Notes under the pieces: generated by a model
Databases searched by the model: none
What the model saw: the letters and a program-made list of their open reading frames with translations, nothing else
Told to the model about the DNA's origin: nothing
Assembly: GCA_030077755.1 (NCBI GenBank)
Contig: JAQJZZ010000021.1
Coordinates: 248,001-312,000 of the forward strand
Direction: 5' to 3'
DNA from: Filosporella fistucella
Lineage: Eukaryota > Ascomycota > Leotiomycetes > Helotiales
DNA: 64,000 nt
Shown: one piece after another, positions 35,324 through 47,344 of the stretch
Layout: every line of letters begins with the position of its first letter
Position numbering within the stretch: the first letter of the stretch is position 1
Program-made: the position numbers and the translations under genes

Positions 35324-36809
35324 GCTGAGAAAACATAGGGACGATCGACGGAGTAAATCGATAAGTATATTGAATTTGGTCTAGCAGGCAGAAAGCAAAA
35401 AGTCGGGAACTTTCTAAAAAGTCCTTGTATCAAAGGAACGGAATGAAGAGGGTCCGAGTTAGGAGAAGATCCGCGTCATTTCTGCCTTTGTCGATCCATT
35501 TCGACCCAAGTATTGTTGGTGTTTAAAAATTTGTTGGAGATAATTCATTGTTGCAAGGAGGTGACGGCACAAAGAATTTGTTAGCCGTCCAGATACTTGG
35601 GCAGCTGCGACCAGGAAAGATTCGCTGCGGAAAACAAAGAGAGACGCTACAAATGGCTCAACACGATAAATAAAAGTCGAGGTCACGAATGAGAGAGTGT
35701 TTCTTTATACTGGTGGTCTACTGTTTTCCTGGTTCGAATACAAAAAGACTTGGTATAACGCGTGTCTCACCCAACACGCCGTCATTGGTATCAGTGAAAC
35801 AAAGAAGTTACAAAATTACGAAACGCTTCCCACGACCTTACCGGAGAAGCACACAAGTACAAATCGTACTGTAAATCTATGTAGTATTTTATCCCATCAT
35901 CCGTAGCGCAGCTCGTTATGCTTCAAAGTCCTCACACGATCTGCGACAGTGGCAAACATAGAAGGAAATGAACTTAATTACACCAGTATCACTTTGAAAA
36001 ATGAGAATACCACGAAAGTACAAGGTTTTTAATAGGCACTTGAGGCACATAGCCAGAAGTCCCTTCGCCCCATAATATAATTTGAATGCATACTGCTGAA
36101 ACGACATGCAATCATGAAGCAAAGGTGTCTGGGGGCCAAGGTACCTTCCGTTTCTCACATGATATTGTTAATATTTTCAAAACCCATTGATTTTGCTCGG
36201 TAGAAAAATTAATGGCAGAGAGATGATTGATTCATGAAATAATTATCTCAATTTTCTTGCTTGAGGATTTCTTCTCTCAGACCGCTTAAACTTTGTCATC
36301 TCGTTGACGGGAAGGGAGAAAAGGGTGACAATGGCCTAGTTACTGCTGGGCTTATTTAGGTATATACCCCTTCTGGGAATTGTACAATTTTGGTACTTTG
36401 TCAATATCGCATGTAATAACTGGAGTGTCACTATCTATAGATTATAGATTATTTTGGGATGGTTGCATATCATCTTGTTTCTATGAACCTTTGGTACTGA
36501 TCATGTATCATTTCACGATTTGCAATTTCGTGCAAGACGAACCAGACTGAAACTGAACTTTTTGGTCAAATCATACAATAAAGTTCAAGTTCGAGTTCGA
36601 ACGTCGAAAACTCATTCGACTTGCTCAACAATCGACTTCGACTTGCAAATTTTCCGAAACACACTTTACATTCCAATTTTCTTTCAACACCATCTCCGTC
36701 GCTCAATTGTACCCGCATGATCTTTAATATAGCCATCCGATCATGATCTTCTGATAACGTTACACTATCCTCCTCGAAAACACGAGAAACATCCCATGCA
36801 ATCGCCAAC
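35324..36809. other. Gene-free divergent promoter region
   Basis: Between the aminopeptidase and the cyclotransferase-like gene. AT-rich in the middle, with a short ATAGATT tandem near 36435-36450. No supported gene. Confidence 0.6.
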
Positions 36810-37797
36810 ATGTCTATGCTTCAAACTTCGTCCCAATTGAAGCCATGTCCTCTTGCAAGTGAAGTTGGAGGAGGCACTTACCGACACGTCTATTACTTCC
36901 AATTCGCAAACAATCTCGATTGCAGCGCTGTTCAAGCAAACTTTCCATCTGCAGAGCGTTGTGGTATCGCCTGGCTTCCAAATTGGGTCTGGCACATAAA
37001 CACCAATGGTGAACCTCTCACCTACCCATATCTATATGTAGAGTCTGCTAACATTTGAAGGACAACCAAACATCCGCAAGGCCTACGAAGCAGGCGTCAA
37101 AAGCAAGAAACACCAACTTCTCCCCTACCCTTCCGCTGATCAAGACCCAAAACGTCCCTCACCACAAGGTGTCTTTGGCTACCTCTTCAAAATTAGTGTC
37201 CAAGACGATTCATTGATTCATCAGTTGATGTCCCGCCACCAAGTCCTCAGACGATTCTCCCAATATGTCTATATCACCAAGAAGTATCCTCCAGGCATCA
37301 AACGCACCATGGAATCCCTCAAGCAGCTCGGACAACGAACTGAGAGACACGCCGCTATCATGTATCTCGATCCTATCAACACTCGCGACGTTAGCAATAC
37401 TTGCGACTTTAGAAACATGGATTTCAGCATCGCGGAGAAGAACAGGTGGGCTACAGGTATTGCCATGATGCGTAAATCAGGAGTACCAAGCTGGTATTTA
37501 CAGAAGATATTCTCTAGATTGAGGGGTTTCTGGGATCTTGAGCCGATTTATGTACTTGGCTGGGTTCATCCGACAGTCGATATGGCGCAGAGAATGGTAG
37601 AGAAACATATGGCTTACATTGAGTCGGAGAAAGCTGCTAAGATAGCTAAGATAGCTAAGATTGCAAAGAAGAGGAAGGCGGATGAGATGCTTGTGGCTGT
37701 TGGTATATCTGAGAACGGAATGTTCAAGAGGCGCAAGATTATGCAACCTTCGGCCTTGAGAAATGAGTTTATCTGGGCTGAGGCTTTGAAGCAATGA
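36810..37797 (+). CDS. Gamma-glutamylcyclotransferase-fold protein lacking the catalytic Glu
   Basis: Two exons (36810-37008, 37061-37797; 52-nt intron) give 311 residues. The order HVYYFQFANNLD (26-37), CGIAWLPNWVWHINTNGQPN (51-70) and GVFGYLFKISVQDDSLIHQL (103-122) resembles gamma-glutamylcyclotransferase-like proteins: the substrate-loop YxxYGSN region, the LPxYxWxxN strand and the VxGxxYxL strand. In active members a Glu follows (EGV); here the place reads LMSRHQVLRR, so catalysis is doubtful. The rest (about 140-250) has no family match. The tail has a basic helix with three AKI units (AAKIAKIAKIAKKRKA, from a 9-nt tandem near 37634-37671) and FKRRKI, both nuclear-signal-like. The fold call is by eye and should be checked by structure search. 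Confidence 0.7.
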
Positions 37798-38033
37798 AGT
37801 GGGCTAGATGTGGCTTTCACTCTTTGCGTATGATAATATGATGATGGGTTGTGGCAAGGGTGCAACCTCAGTCTTGACTTGATAGACTCATAGAAATTGA
37901 GACAAATGGATACTGAACTTTATATTCAATTTGCTTGTTGTGGCTTTCTTTTCTAGTTTGGGGTGAGCAAAGAAGACGTTTTCCATTGAGATACAAAAAA
38001 TGCCAGAATCGAAGCATATATCGAGTGAAAACA

Positions 38034-39118
38034 TCAAACCACGACGAGCTTATCTGCCCCCCTCCTCCTCACCCTCAAACCATCCCATTCTCCCTTCTGC
38101 AGATGCGCCTCGTAAGCAAGTCTATACAAATGCAGCCCCTCTGAAAACAACTGTCTCCTATCCTGAAACTTCGTGTCCCTCCTTAGTTTCTCGCTTCCAA
38201 CCCATTGATTGTACCCTAACACCATTCTCTCAAACTGAATACCTGGTCCAGGTCCCTCAGGAGGCTGAACCCACTTTACTCCATCTTGCACTTCATACTC
38301 CTTTGCCAAATCCTCTGCGATGTCTTTCAAAGTCTCATACTTGCTTGCACTAATATTATAGCACTGTCCTCTCACAACTTCCCTGGGAGCTGCGGCAAGC
38401 GCCACATAAGCTTCCGCGCACTTTCTTCCTCATCAGCTCAAATCCTCACATCCTTGAGTCTAAGGGGTTTGGTTAAACTTACATCGTCAACATGCATAGC
38501 ATGTAGAATAGTCTCTGGCACCTCGTTTATCTCCAAAACTCCCTGCTTAGCAGCCTCCTCCCCCAGCTTGAAATACACTCCGTAGAAGCTCGACGTATAA
38601 CCATAGACATTCGTGGGTCTGGTAACAATCGCATCAAATAAATCTTTATGATCAAATACACCCACGGCTCCTTTCGCTCTATCAATTGCAAATGGGGGAG
38701 GAATGATAGGTGACTCTTCCGTCTGTGGCCCCTTCTTACTCTCTTCCAGCGACTGAATACCGTAATCTTTGCAACCACTCGTGAAAATGACAAGTGGTTT
38801 GACGCCCTTCTGTAGACTTTGTTTTGATAATTTCAAGAGTAGAGAAAGGATATCCTGATAATGCGGATCGTAATCCATGATTTGCTCTGTCGTGGAAACG
38901 ATAACATCGAATGCCAGATCCGATATGGAGGAAATGAAAGAGTGATCAGAAGGCGAGCCGAGGAAAGGAATAATCTCATCTTGAGCAAGTTGATGAAGGA
39001 AGTCTGGCTGGCGAGTGAGTCCGTAGGTTGTGTATCCAGCTCGCGAAAAGGCTTTAGCTACTGCATTGCCAATATAGCCATTTGCTCCTGTGGCCAGGAC
39101 GGTTTGAGGAGGCATCAT
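38034..39118 (-). CDS. NAD(P)-binding extended SDR/epimerase-like protein
   Basis: 340 residues from two exons (39118-38483, 38420-38034; 62-nt intron). The N-terminus has the dinucleotide loop VLATGANGYIGNAVAKAF. A later LVIFTSGCKDYG strand and IVTRPTNVYGYTSSFYGVYF match nucleoside-sugar epimerase or atypical SDR proteins. The catalytic pattern YxxxK is not kept: the Lys is in FAIDRAKGA, but the Tyr position is Ile. The protein may therefore be a binding or regulatory SDR, or use other residues. The open frame continues upstream of the double ATG at 39118, but without an ATG. Exon 2 was joined because it continues the fold (AYVALAAAPREVVRGQCYN). The substrate is unknown. It converges with the cyclotransferase-like gene over 236 nt. 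Confidence 0.82.
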
Positions 39119-39676
39119 GGAAGACGTGAAAATTATTTTTATTTCCAGGGCGTTATGAATATCGAGATATGGGTTGGTGATGATAGGAGTTCTTATGTCA
39201 ATCTTACTCAATAATTATCCCGACTCTTCGGCTCCGAAGTCTTTACCCCGAGATCCAGCAACAGGTAATTGGGCCATTGAGAGGAAGGTGTGGGGTAGCA
39301 GGGAGAATGTCTGGCCGAGAATGGGGATTCCCCAACGAATTTCACGTGTTGAGTGAGAGTTGATTTTAAAGCATATCGCCATAGAAATTATGAGATAACG
39401 ACAAAAATCTAATAGGGGCTCATATCAGAGTCGTTGAAACTGGAGTGATGTAGACACCCAGGTTGATGTGCACAATTTGACATCTTGTGAGACTGCACAA
39501 GAATCTGGATAGTGGGACAGCGAAATAGAGCACTACTCTAGGTAAGCATGGGCAATATGACAACGTTCTCTTCCGAATTATTACTTATATTAGATCTAGT
39601 GCGAGCTCGTGGTAGCTCCGTATATACTGTATCTGTCCCAAGTATTTATCCCAACCAGACGCCGAGCTCAAATTAT
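39119..39676. other. Gene-free stretch
   Basis: Promoter side of the SDR gene and 3' flank of the MFS gene. No signal is seen. Confidence 0.6.
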
Positions 39677-41460
39677 TCAAACATTTATAACGCCAATTTC
39701 AGCGTTGTCTAATCCAGACATGACCGTATCTACCTCTTCCTCCCTCTCGTCTCTCTCCACGGGCTGATATCCTGAATTCTTCCTCCGCAGACAACCGAAT
39801 GTCCAAATTCCAGTGGCACTGACCATGGAAACGATGGACAGACAAAAGAAAGGCAACCCAACCCAAGGACCTCCTCTTTTTAGACCGTACGTGTAAAGGG
39901 ACGCCAATGTTGGCCCAGCAGCTAAAGCGCCGGCAGTTTCAACAATAGATATGATCGCATAAAGTCGTCCGACATGTTCCTGATCAACACATGTTGTGAT
40001 CAATGATCTGGTCAATGCCACGAAACCAGTTCCTAAGGTCCAGATTATAAGGCCAATGATTGTGAGACCAATTGTAGGACTAGCTGCTATGAGCATACTA
40101 CCAATGACCAAGAATACAGACGAGCTGCGAGCTAGAACCAAATCCTTGGATACTGAAGACCAGCGTAGGCGGTGTGTGAGGATGTGAGAAAGTAATGGGA
40201 GAATACCAAGCAGGAGGATGATGTTGATGAAAGCACGGAGCGACAGCAAATAGCCTGCCGTTCTTAGACGCCAACCAAATCGATTTGAGACATAACGAAC
40301 ACAAAGATCGACGGATTGGCGGGCGAAAGGGAGGATGATGAAGCATATAAGCAAGAGGAGAACAGGTAGCGAGTGCAGAACGGACAAAGAACCAGAGAGA
40401 CCAGAAAGGCTTTTGAAGGCTCCCGCCTTCAGGGTGGTAAATCTAGACAACGGTCTGTCGCTCAGATTACTGACAGCTGAGGCATTGTCAGGTGTTATTA
40501 CTGCTGAAGCTGTAGGCTGAGGTCGTAGATGTAATGTCTCTGGTATGAAGAGAATGAGTAGTGTTCCAAAAATCAAGGTGCCAGTCCCAAGTAGGAGAGG
40601 AACCCAAGGAGAGTATATCATCAGGAAGGATGCAACAGATGGTCCTATAAGTTCTCCAAGAAGACTAGCACTTCCTGCTAGGAGAAAAACATTTGCCCTG
40701 TAGCGGTCAGCTAAAGCACTCTGCTGTAGCGATGATGAGCTTACCTATCTGCCTCTTTAACAATGTCCGTTGCAATCGCAAAAAACGTCAGACTTGCCAC
40801 GCCTTCTCCACCTCCTATCAAAGTGAATATAGGAGATAGCCAGATCATTCGGAGCGGAAGTAGTGTCCAGAATCTCACAACCGTCATTTCCCAACAAGCA
40901 CCAAGAATCAAGCCAGTCAGTGCAAGACCGAAGACAGGTTTTCGGCCGATTCTATCTCGATTAGCTTTTGCTCTGGTTCAAAACTTTGGATGAAGCTTAC
41001 TTATCTGCCAATAAACCGTACGGTATCGTCACGATAAGAGCTACATAAAATTAGCATCCCACTTCCCAATACAAATGTGCAACATACAAGGTATGGCTCC
41101 CAAAAAATGCTGCCCCGCCAATAGAATGTTTAATTCTTCTTGTACGGGCTCTATCTTGCACAACTCCTCTCTAATGTCTCCATCAAACCCAATATGCGCA
41201 TCACCCTCCAGTTTATCATAATAATGATGGCAGATAATATCCTCATATAATCGCATGCCAGGAACAGCCATCAGAAAGCCTCCAAACCCCAGTATAAAAA
41301 CTATGCAGATTACAATGCCTATGATAACCCGTTTGGAGTGTGTCGGTCGGATGAAGGACATTGAGCGTGCGGTCCCTGGACGAGAGGGACCCGAGGGACG
41401 AAGGAGAGGCGTCTCATCGTTGGAAATAGTATCACTGTCGGACTCGTAGGAGGGAACCAT
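39677..41460 (-). CDS. MFS transporter with extended first loop
   Basis: Membrane carrier of 546 residues. Four exons: 41460-41088, 41040-41001, 40951-40745, 40697-39677; the second exon is only 40 nt. The N-terminus is Ser/Pro-rich and cytosolic. Helix 1 (RVIIGIVICIVFILGFGGF) is followed by an unusually long polar loop (about 68-115) containing CHHYYDKLEG and two acidic stretches. MFS motif A then appears across two splices as YGLLADKIGRKPVFGL. The remaining helices are clear, with a basic Ser/Thr-rich central loop. The C-terminus is acidic (ERDEREEEVDTV). The long loop between helices 1 and 2 is known from some ascomycete MFS proteins. The transported compound cannot be told. The 40-nt exon is required to keep motif A in frame, which supports the model. 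Confidence 0.87.
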
Positions 41461-42314
41461 TGTGTTGGAGCCGTCATTAATCGATTATGCGTATCTGTTT
41501 GGGTCTGTTTGATGCGAAGAAGTCGAGCAATGCGCCAGCGCAATAGAACGACTCAATTGAGAGAATGAAGGATATTTAAATGAAGGAAATGCGAAAGACA
41601 ATGAGATAAGGCTTACATTCGGAGTATTGACGTTAGTTCAATTCAATAACGTTTGCAAGAGCGCAAGGTTTCTGGCCCCTGAAGTTCTTCGCTTGCGCCG
41701 CGTCATGACGGTCGGGCTGCAGGGGTGTTTATTGAGGCTGCCTGCTGAACTTCGTAACTCTCCAGAGGATGCTACAAGCAAAGGGGATGTAACTGGCTCT
41801 TTAGATGCGGTTAAAGTGTCAGCAAAAAGTACTCGTTGTCAAACCTGACGTGGCTAGGTTCTTTGCAGGCATCTATATTCTGTGATTGTCCCGATCGATA
41901 CACAACTTCGATGGGATTTTACTCCGTCACGGGGTTCGGAGTTGTTGGACGGGGAAACAAATCAAGATCTGGATTGTCGGCGTTGCTTGAACTTCCTTTT
42001 TGGGATGGATATGGGAGAGCTTCGATAAGGGAATAAAACATGATGTCTATCACGATTACGAATTCTTCTGATCTCACAATGGTATTCTTCTGATCATGTT
42101 GTTTCTGCCCTTCTTCAGGCTTTTGGATGCCAAGCTTCCTGATCTGAAACCACAGGCAGAAGAAAAAGTAATATTACCACCATCTTTACATCATAGGGAA
42201 AATGTGGTTCAAAATTGCAATTTGTATTACTTCCACCAACTCCATTATCTCTATACTCCGATTTCTCCCATTCCTCCAAATCTAATTACAGAAAGCTAAT
42301 ATCTATGCCGATGT
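41461..42314. other. Gene-free stretch
   Basis: MFS promoter side and 3' flank of the next gene. No supported gene or repeat. Confidence 0.6.
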
Positions 42315-43626
42315 CTAACATCCATATCCTCCACAGTTTCCACCGCGATAGCTTCCTGATGGGCAGCCACCTACAGCACAGATTGGACCGTACTGAGCAG
42401 AGTAAGTAGCGTTGGTGTAGGAGTAAGCTTGGCTCACACTCCAGTAATCACTGCCTCTGTATTGTCCGTAGTTGGTAGCATAGTTAGGGGCCCATTGCTC
42501 AGTATACATTGCACAGTAGATTCCTTGGGGTTGATTCTCTTGGCTAAGAACATAGACGACAGCTTGGTTGCAGACGCTTGGCTTGGCTGGTGCTGCAGGG
42601 GGGTGACGAGAGTTGTAAGCGGTTTGGGAAGTGCAAGCAGCAGTGCAAGCGGCTACTCCGTTTGCGAAGGTTCCAACTTGAGCGAAAGTGAAGAATTTAT
42701 ATCCCATGTAGGTGTTGGTTTTGGTGATTGGGTCATTTGGCGCGTTGATAGCACCGCCGAGTCTGACTGGACCAGTGAAGCCAGGTTGAGATCCAGGGTC
42801 GGCGTTCTTGTTGTAACCATTGGATCCGGCGATCACAACCTCAAAATCATCTAGAATCCTGTTAGCGGTGATTGGTTGTTAAGATAACAGGGGTAAAATA
42901 CCTCTGTGTTCTCCGGTGTTGGTAGCAGTGGCAGCTTGGATCTTGACACCCCATCGAACACACTTGATGTTGGTGACTGAAGGTGGATTGGGGCAAGTAT
43001 CTTGGTTGGGGCTGACGCTTGGATCCCGCTCGAAGTAGAGGTTGAAGGCAACGCAACCTGAATGTTGGTCGCAGTAAGAAGCACATGCGATAGGGTCGTA
43101 CTTATTCAAGGTTCTAAGACCAAGGTAGGAAACGGTCTGACTTGAGGCTTGGAGGTTTTGGAAGGCCAAGCTATAACCTTGAGGGACCTTAGCATCCGTG
43201 GCAGCATTGAGAGCTGCAGTTTGGAATTCCTGGAAGGCCAAGAAAGAATCCGCAGAATCATCGGGACTGTTAGATGTTAGTATTAATCAGTGAGGTGTTG
43301 GTATTTGCTTACGTAGAGACTTGGGTTCCAGTGCCAGTAGGTTCAGGGCTGCAATCACCATCACGCTTGCCAAAAAGGCTGGCGACTTCTAAAAAATCAC
43401 GCTTCTCCTTGCCCTTGGCTTGAGCAACTTCAGTGACAGATGCATCCGCAACGGCAACGGCCGAAGCAGCAGGTACAACCTCCACGGTATCGACGGTAAC
43501 GTCAGTTGGTGGTGTAACGATCTCTGGGTCGGCTGCTGTGTCAACAAGATCGAATTCGATATCTTGAGGACGAGGGGCTGCAAGAGCGAGGGTGGCCAAA
43601 GCCGAGATGAGGAGAGCAGAACGCAT
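42315..43626 (-). CDS. Secreted cysteine-rich protein with propeptide, PAN-like segment
   Basis: 404 residues from three exons (43626-43313, 43266-42902, 42850-42315). Signal peptide about 1-16 (MRSALLISALATLALA). An acidic Val/Thr-rich pro-region follows, with two Kex2-type sites, GKEKRDF and FGKRDGD. The mature part has YDPIACASYCDQHSGCVAFNL, a cysteine spacing like PAN/apple modules, then a Cys-poor beta-type segment with SNGYNK. The last part has TAACTSQTAYN, further cysteines and a Tyr/Gly-rich end (SYRGGNCGGYGC). Related proteins are common and abundant in secretomes of filamentous ascomycetes, with no proven function. Processing by Kex2 is likely. A TATAAA lies about 85 nt upstream of the start. 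Confidence 0.82.
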
Positions 43627-43709
43627 GATGATTCAATGAAGTTGATGGAGATTGAATTGTGATGATTGTGCGATGGATGATGATAGTAAAGCAGGAGAGG
43701 TGGCCATTC

Positions 43710-43715
43710 TTTATA
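43710..43715 (-). promoter_or_regulatory. TATA box of the secreted cysteine-rich gene
   Basis: TATAAA on the minus strand, 84 nt upstream of the ATG at 43626, with a CA-rich leader between. It fits a strongly expressed fungal secretome gene. Confidence 0.45.
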
Positions 43716-45140
43716 CCAGATAGTTCAATATGCAATATTGTTCTCGCACTTGTCAAGCTCGTGGCCAAGACATCAAGCAGACCTGGGCTCAATGGTCGTA
43801 GTAGCACTACAGACGCCTCATCGCACACGCCGGTGAAAGAATACACGCGAAATGGACGAGTTTCTGCATCTAGACGCCTTGAAAAGATCATGAGAAGAGG
43901 CTGCGCTCGGGAAAGATGAAGGTATTGAGAATAGTATGTGGATTGTGGCTGCCATGATGCCAGGGGCACGGTTGGTAGCTGGATCTTCCACTTGGTATGC
44001 ACGAGGGGAGTCTAGCTGCCTACTACTGCATCAACTGTCATAACAAGAATAATAAACCGATCGATCCATCATGGTGTTTTGACAGGATGAGGTACGATGG
44101 TGAGGTTGAAGACTAAAGCAAGATAGGTTAAGCTATTGATGGTGCTGATGTTGGTACGACCACAAAAGGTTGTTGCTCCCAAAAGAGAGAGTCCGGCCAT
44201 TTAAGCTTGCCATGCTTAACTGCTTCGGGATGTCGCTAAGTCTAGGAGAGAATAGTGCGTCAAGGGGAAGCGAAAGTGGAGAAGGTCGCGATCTTTTGAT
44301 CTTCCGACTTTCTCCCTCCTCCATCTCTCACTCTTGATTGTACCGTGATTCAATAATTCATCGTCCATCGTGATCTCGATAATGATAATGTTCTGGATTC
44401 TACAATGCGCACGACTGCCTTGTCATTTTTCAGTTCTGAGTCTCCCGAGTCCCGGAACTTTTTTCTCTAATTTCGGGATGCGTCGGTGCAAGCGCCACAA
44501 GCATTCAATTTCCCCTAGTCTCCCTCTTTTGGAAGCACCATTCAAGCCACACAAAAACCTGACTGACTCCAACACCTGAGCAGTGATGGCAAGATTCTGT
44601 TCTCGTGGGCGCAGCACTCAATCTCCACAGAAACCTGCGGGGAACAACAGTCTGGATCTCATGGAAGCACAAGTCAGTGTCCTTCCCGCGTTAGGAAATG
44701 AGGTTTATATTTGTATTTCATCATTCATATCAAGCGGCTCCTGGGTGCAGTAGAGCAAACTCAATCCCCTGGGGAGGGTGCCATCCCGAACGGAAGACTC
44801 AGCCAACGCCGCCATCCGCAAAAAGGCGTTGATATAGATCGTAAGGCGTCGCGCGTATCTGGTGGGTGAGACACAATGTCGTTTTCTTCAACAGCCTCAA
44901 GATTTGCAAGCCGTTAATTGTGACGCCTTGTGAGACAACATCTCAGAATGCGAAAGATCTGGGGGGATCAGCTGGTTGATCTCCCGTACTTTTCCAAAGT
45001 CCTGGAATTGCTTGGCTTTCCCCTGAGTGTGCCTGCAGATGGACCCAAAATAGCGGATTTAGTGACTCGATAACGCCAAACTACCAACATCTCCTTACCG
45101 AAAATAGTTTCTCTACCAGGTACAGCTTCACAGCGTGATT
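43716..45140. other. Gene-poor stretch
   Basis: No gene is supported. At 44741-44870 there are fragments resembling parts of structured RNA (ATCCCGAAC, GGTGGGTGAG), but no consistent fold. The interval may be a degraded region. Confidence 0.5.
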
Positions 45141-45420
45141 TGGCTGTTGTAGAATACCGCCGGAACTCCGATCGGACACCCTCGTCGATTTACGAAAATC
45201 TTCACTTGAATAAGAAAGGTTTTGAGAGAAGCTCTGACTTCGAAAGGCCAGAGCCTCAAACACCTGTTTCCCCAGCCGAAGAAGGAAATCTGGACCACAT
45301 GCCAAGAGATTACCACAATACCTTCAGCCCTGATGAAATATGAACCCGGGGAACTGCGAGCCTGCAGTTGACTGATTCAAGATAGTCCCACATGGTCGGA
45401 TACTGGTGGCGCGAAGCCTC
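45141..45420 (+). pseudogene. Eroded N-terminus, possibly DUF3176-type membrane protein
   Basis: A 67-codon frame reads like the polar N-terminus of a fungal membrane protein: EYRRNSDRTPSSIYENLHLN, then FERPEPQTPVSPAEEG. It lacks any ATG at its start and ends at a TGA (45341-45343). About 55 nt later, in another frame, HMVGYWWREASF appears, which resembles the point where DUF3176 proteins enter their first membrane span. Downstream sequence to about 46.0 kb has scattered short stretches with stops in all frames. No splice joins the parts. The protein-like composition together with stops points to a decayed gene. The DUF3176 link rests on general resemblance only. Confidence 0.35.
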
Positions 45421-46567
45421 TTTCAGATCTTGCAGAAGGCTCGTCGCCTATTCAACTCAATAATCCAGGACATCACAAGGACGCCTTGCATATTTTCACT
45501 ACTTATTAGACTCTTGGAGCTCATATCCATTCTTGTCAGCCCAGATGTTCTCTGGACGGGCACCCCGGGCTCCACATGGTATATCATTTTGTGTTGTCCT
45601 TTTCTGCTCCGGGCGCTTTTCATGGTAGAAAGTACCATTGAATACTAGTCGTTTCTGTTTTTCTTGCGTGGTGACCAAATTGTCATTGCGGCAGTGATTT
45701 TTCTAGGCTGAATTAGCGGTCAGTCAATCGCTGAACCCGCAAAGGTCTACGCCACAAGAGCATCTTGGAGCCAGTAGGTCGGTACAGCAACAATTCTACT
45801 GCTCTGTGGTGTCAGGAAGTCCTCCCCGTTGACTTCAATTGCCGACAATGAAGCACCGCCATCCCAGAACGTGTATGAGTTGACGACGCTTGCCAAGTGA
45901 TTTCCTCGCCGTTCAAGATTTCAAGTCTTCTCCTAGTTTCTGAGGGTTATTCTGTTCGAGGTTGGGTGTACTCAGCCGCACGCCACGCGTTGTGGAGATT
46001 GTGTCGTTGCAGTCGTCATTCGGATTTTATAACACATTTTATCTTTAACCTCAGTACAATCTTGTTTTTGCCGAAGTCGGTTCAACCATATTTCTTTTTA
46101 GCAAATATATAGCAGATGCACTATGTATATGCATTAGACAAATTGGGGATTCGATAACCAGAATTGACAGTCCAAAACTCCATGCCTAGTTAGCAAAATA
46201 AAGCGTTTTAGTACTGCCACTCTCACATTCAGCAATGTGAAGAATAGTGTCAACCATAATAGAGCCTGTATCGCGAATCCCAATTTTGCCGCCCGGTACC
46301 TTAGAATATACTGAAAGAAATTCAGATCGTACTTGAAGGATTCACAAAGTGAGTTAAGATGTCGCAAAACGAGTTTAGGTACTACCATGCTTGTTGTATG
46401 CCATTCATGAACCACAAAACCTTCAGGTATGATCTTGTACGGCAACACGCCATAATATTTACAGGACAGCTTCCATAACTTAATTTCGGCTGATGCTGCT
46501 TTTGGAGCTTGTATTGATCTCCCGCCTTTGACCACTCGTCCAGAAGTCGCTGTTCATCAACCTCCGC

Positions 46568-47124
46568 TTAATACTCGTCAAATATTCTACCGGATGGAGA
46601 GAGTTCGAGAGAGTTGAGAAGGAGGATCATCTCTAGAGCTGAGGTGAGAAAATTCGTGGCGGACGTCTGGGGAGAGCTTGGCAGAGTTACTGTCCCGTCC
46701 GTTGTTGGAGTGGGGCTGAAAGCGGGCAATGGTGTAGATCCAGGAGATGTCTGAGGGGTTCCTCGCACACTTCTTGCTGAATATGCTGTTTGTTTCGGTT
46801 GATACTGGTCTGCGGATGAACGAGTATATGGATGGACAGATACACTTCGCCTATGATTCGATACACCCTCTTGGAGGCCCTTGTATCTACCTCAGGTTGC
46901 GCTGATCCACGTTGCTAAAAGACGCTTGATTTTTGGACACGTTGCATAACCCTCTTATGCCATTAAAGTACTGCCCCATCTTGAGACGAGCTTTATCGGA
47001 TTTGATATGGGCCTGAAATAATTGACACAGGTTTTGGTGGACGGCGTTGGGCGAAGAGTAAGAAAGGCACTTCTTCGATAATGATCTTACGGAGTCCAAA
47101 GTATAAGCTCTTAAAACATGTTTG
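46568..47124 (-). CDS. Unrecognised spliced gene or relic
   Basis: Two open segments on the minus strand join cleanly. Exon A is 47124-46891, preceded by an acceptor with branch-like CTAAC and a pyrimidine tract (TCTCTATTCAG). Exon B is 46850-46568, after a 40-nt GTAGAT..ATAG intron (46851-46890). Together they read FSKHVLRAYTLDSVRSLSKK, then LFQAHIKSDKARLKMGQYFN, then RRSVSVHPYTRSSADQYQPK and a Ser/Thr/Pro-rich part with TPQTSPGSTPLP, ending FDEY-stop. The codons after the stop still look protein-like (AEVDEQRLLDEWSKAGDQY), so the stop may be a mutation or hide a further intron. I cannot place the first exon with certainty; a short ATG exon near 47227 is possible. No family is recognised. 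Confidence 0.4.
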
Positions 47125-47344
47125 CTGAATAGAGAAAGAGGGCCATCATTTCAGTTAGATGGCTAGGAGTATGAGCAAGCTGCAGTTGCCCTGGCAAATC
47201 GAATAGAGAATACGATAGGGAAGTCGCATTCGACTCAACACCTCAACTTGGCAGGGAACCCGATCTGAAAATTAGGAGTTGCGAAGGGACCATAAGATAT
47301 TCCGTAGAGTAGATGACATTTGATTCTTCTGAATAGCATCCGTT

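Noticed and set aside
44741..44870. Fragments reminiscent of 5S rRNA
   Set aside because: Only isolated short matches (ATCCCGAAC, GGTGGGTGA); order and spacing are wrong.
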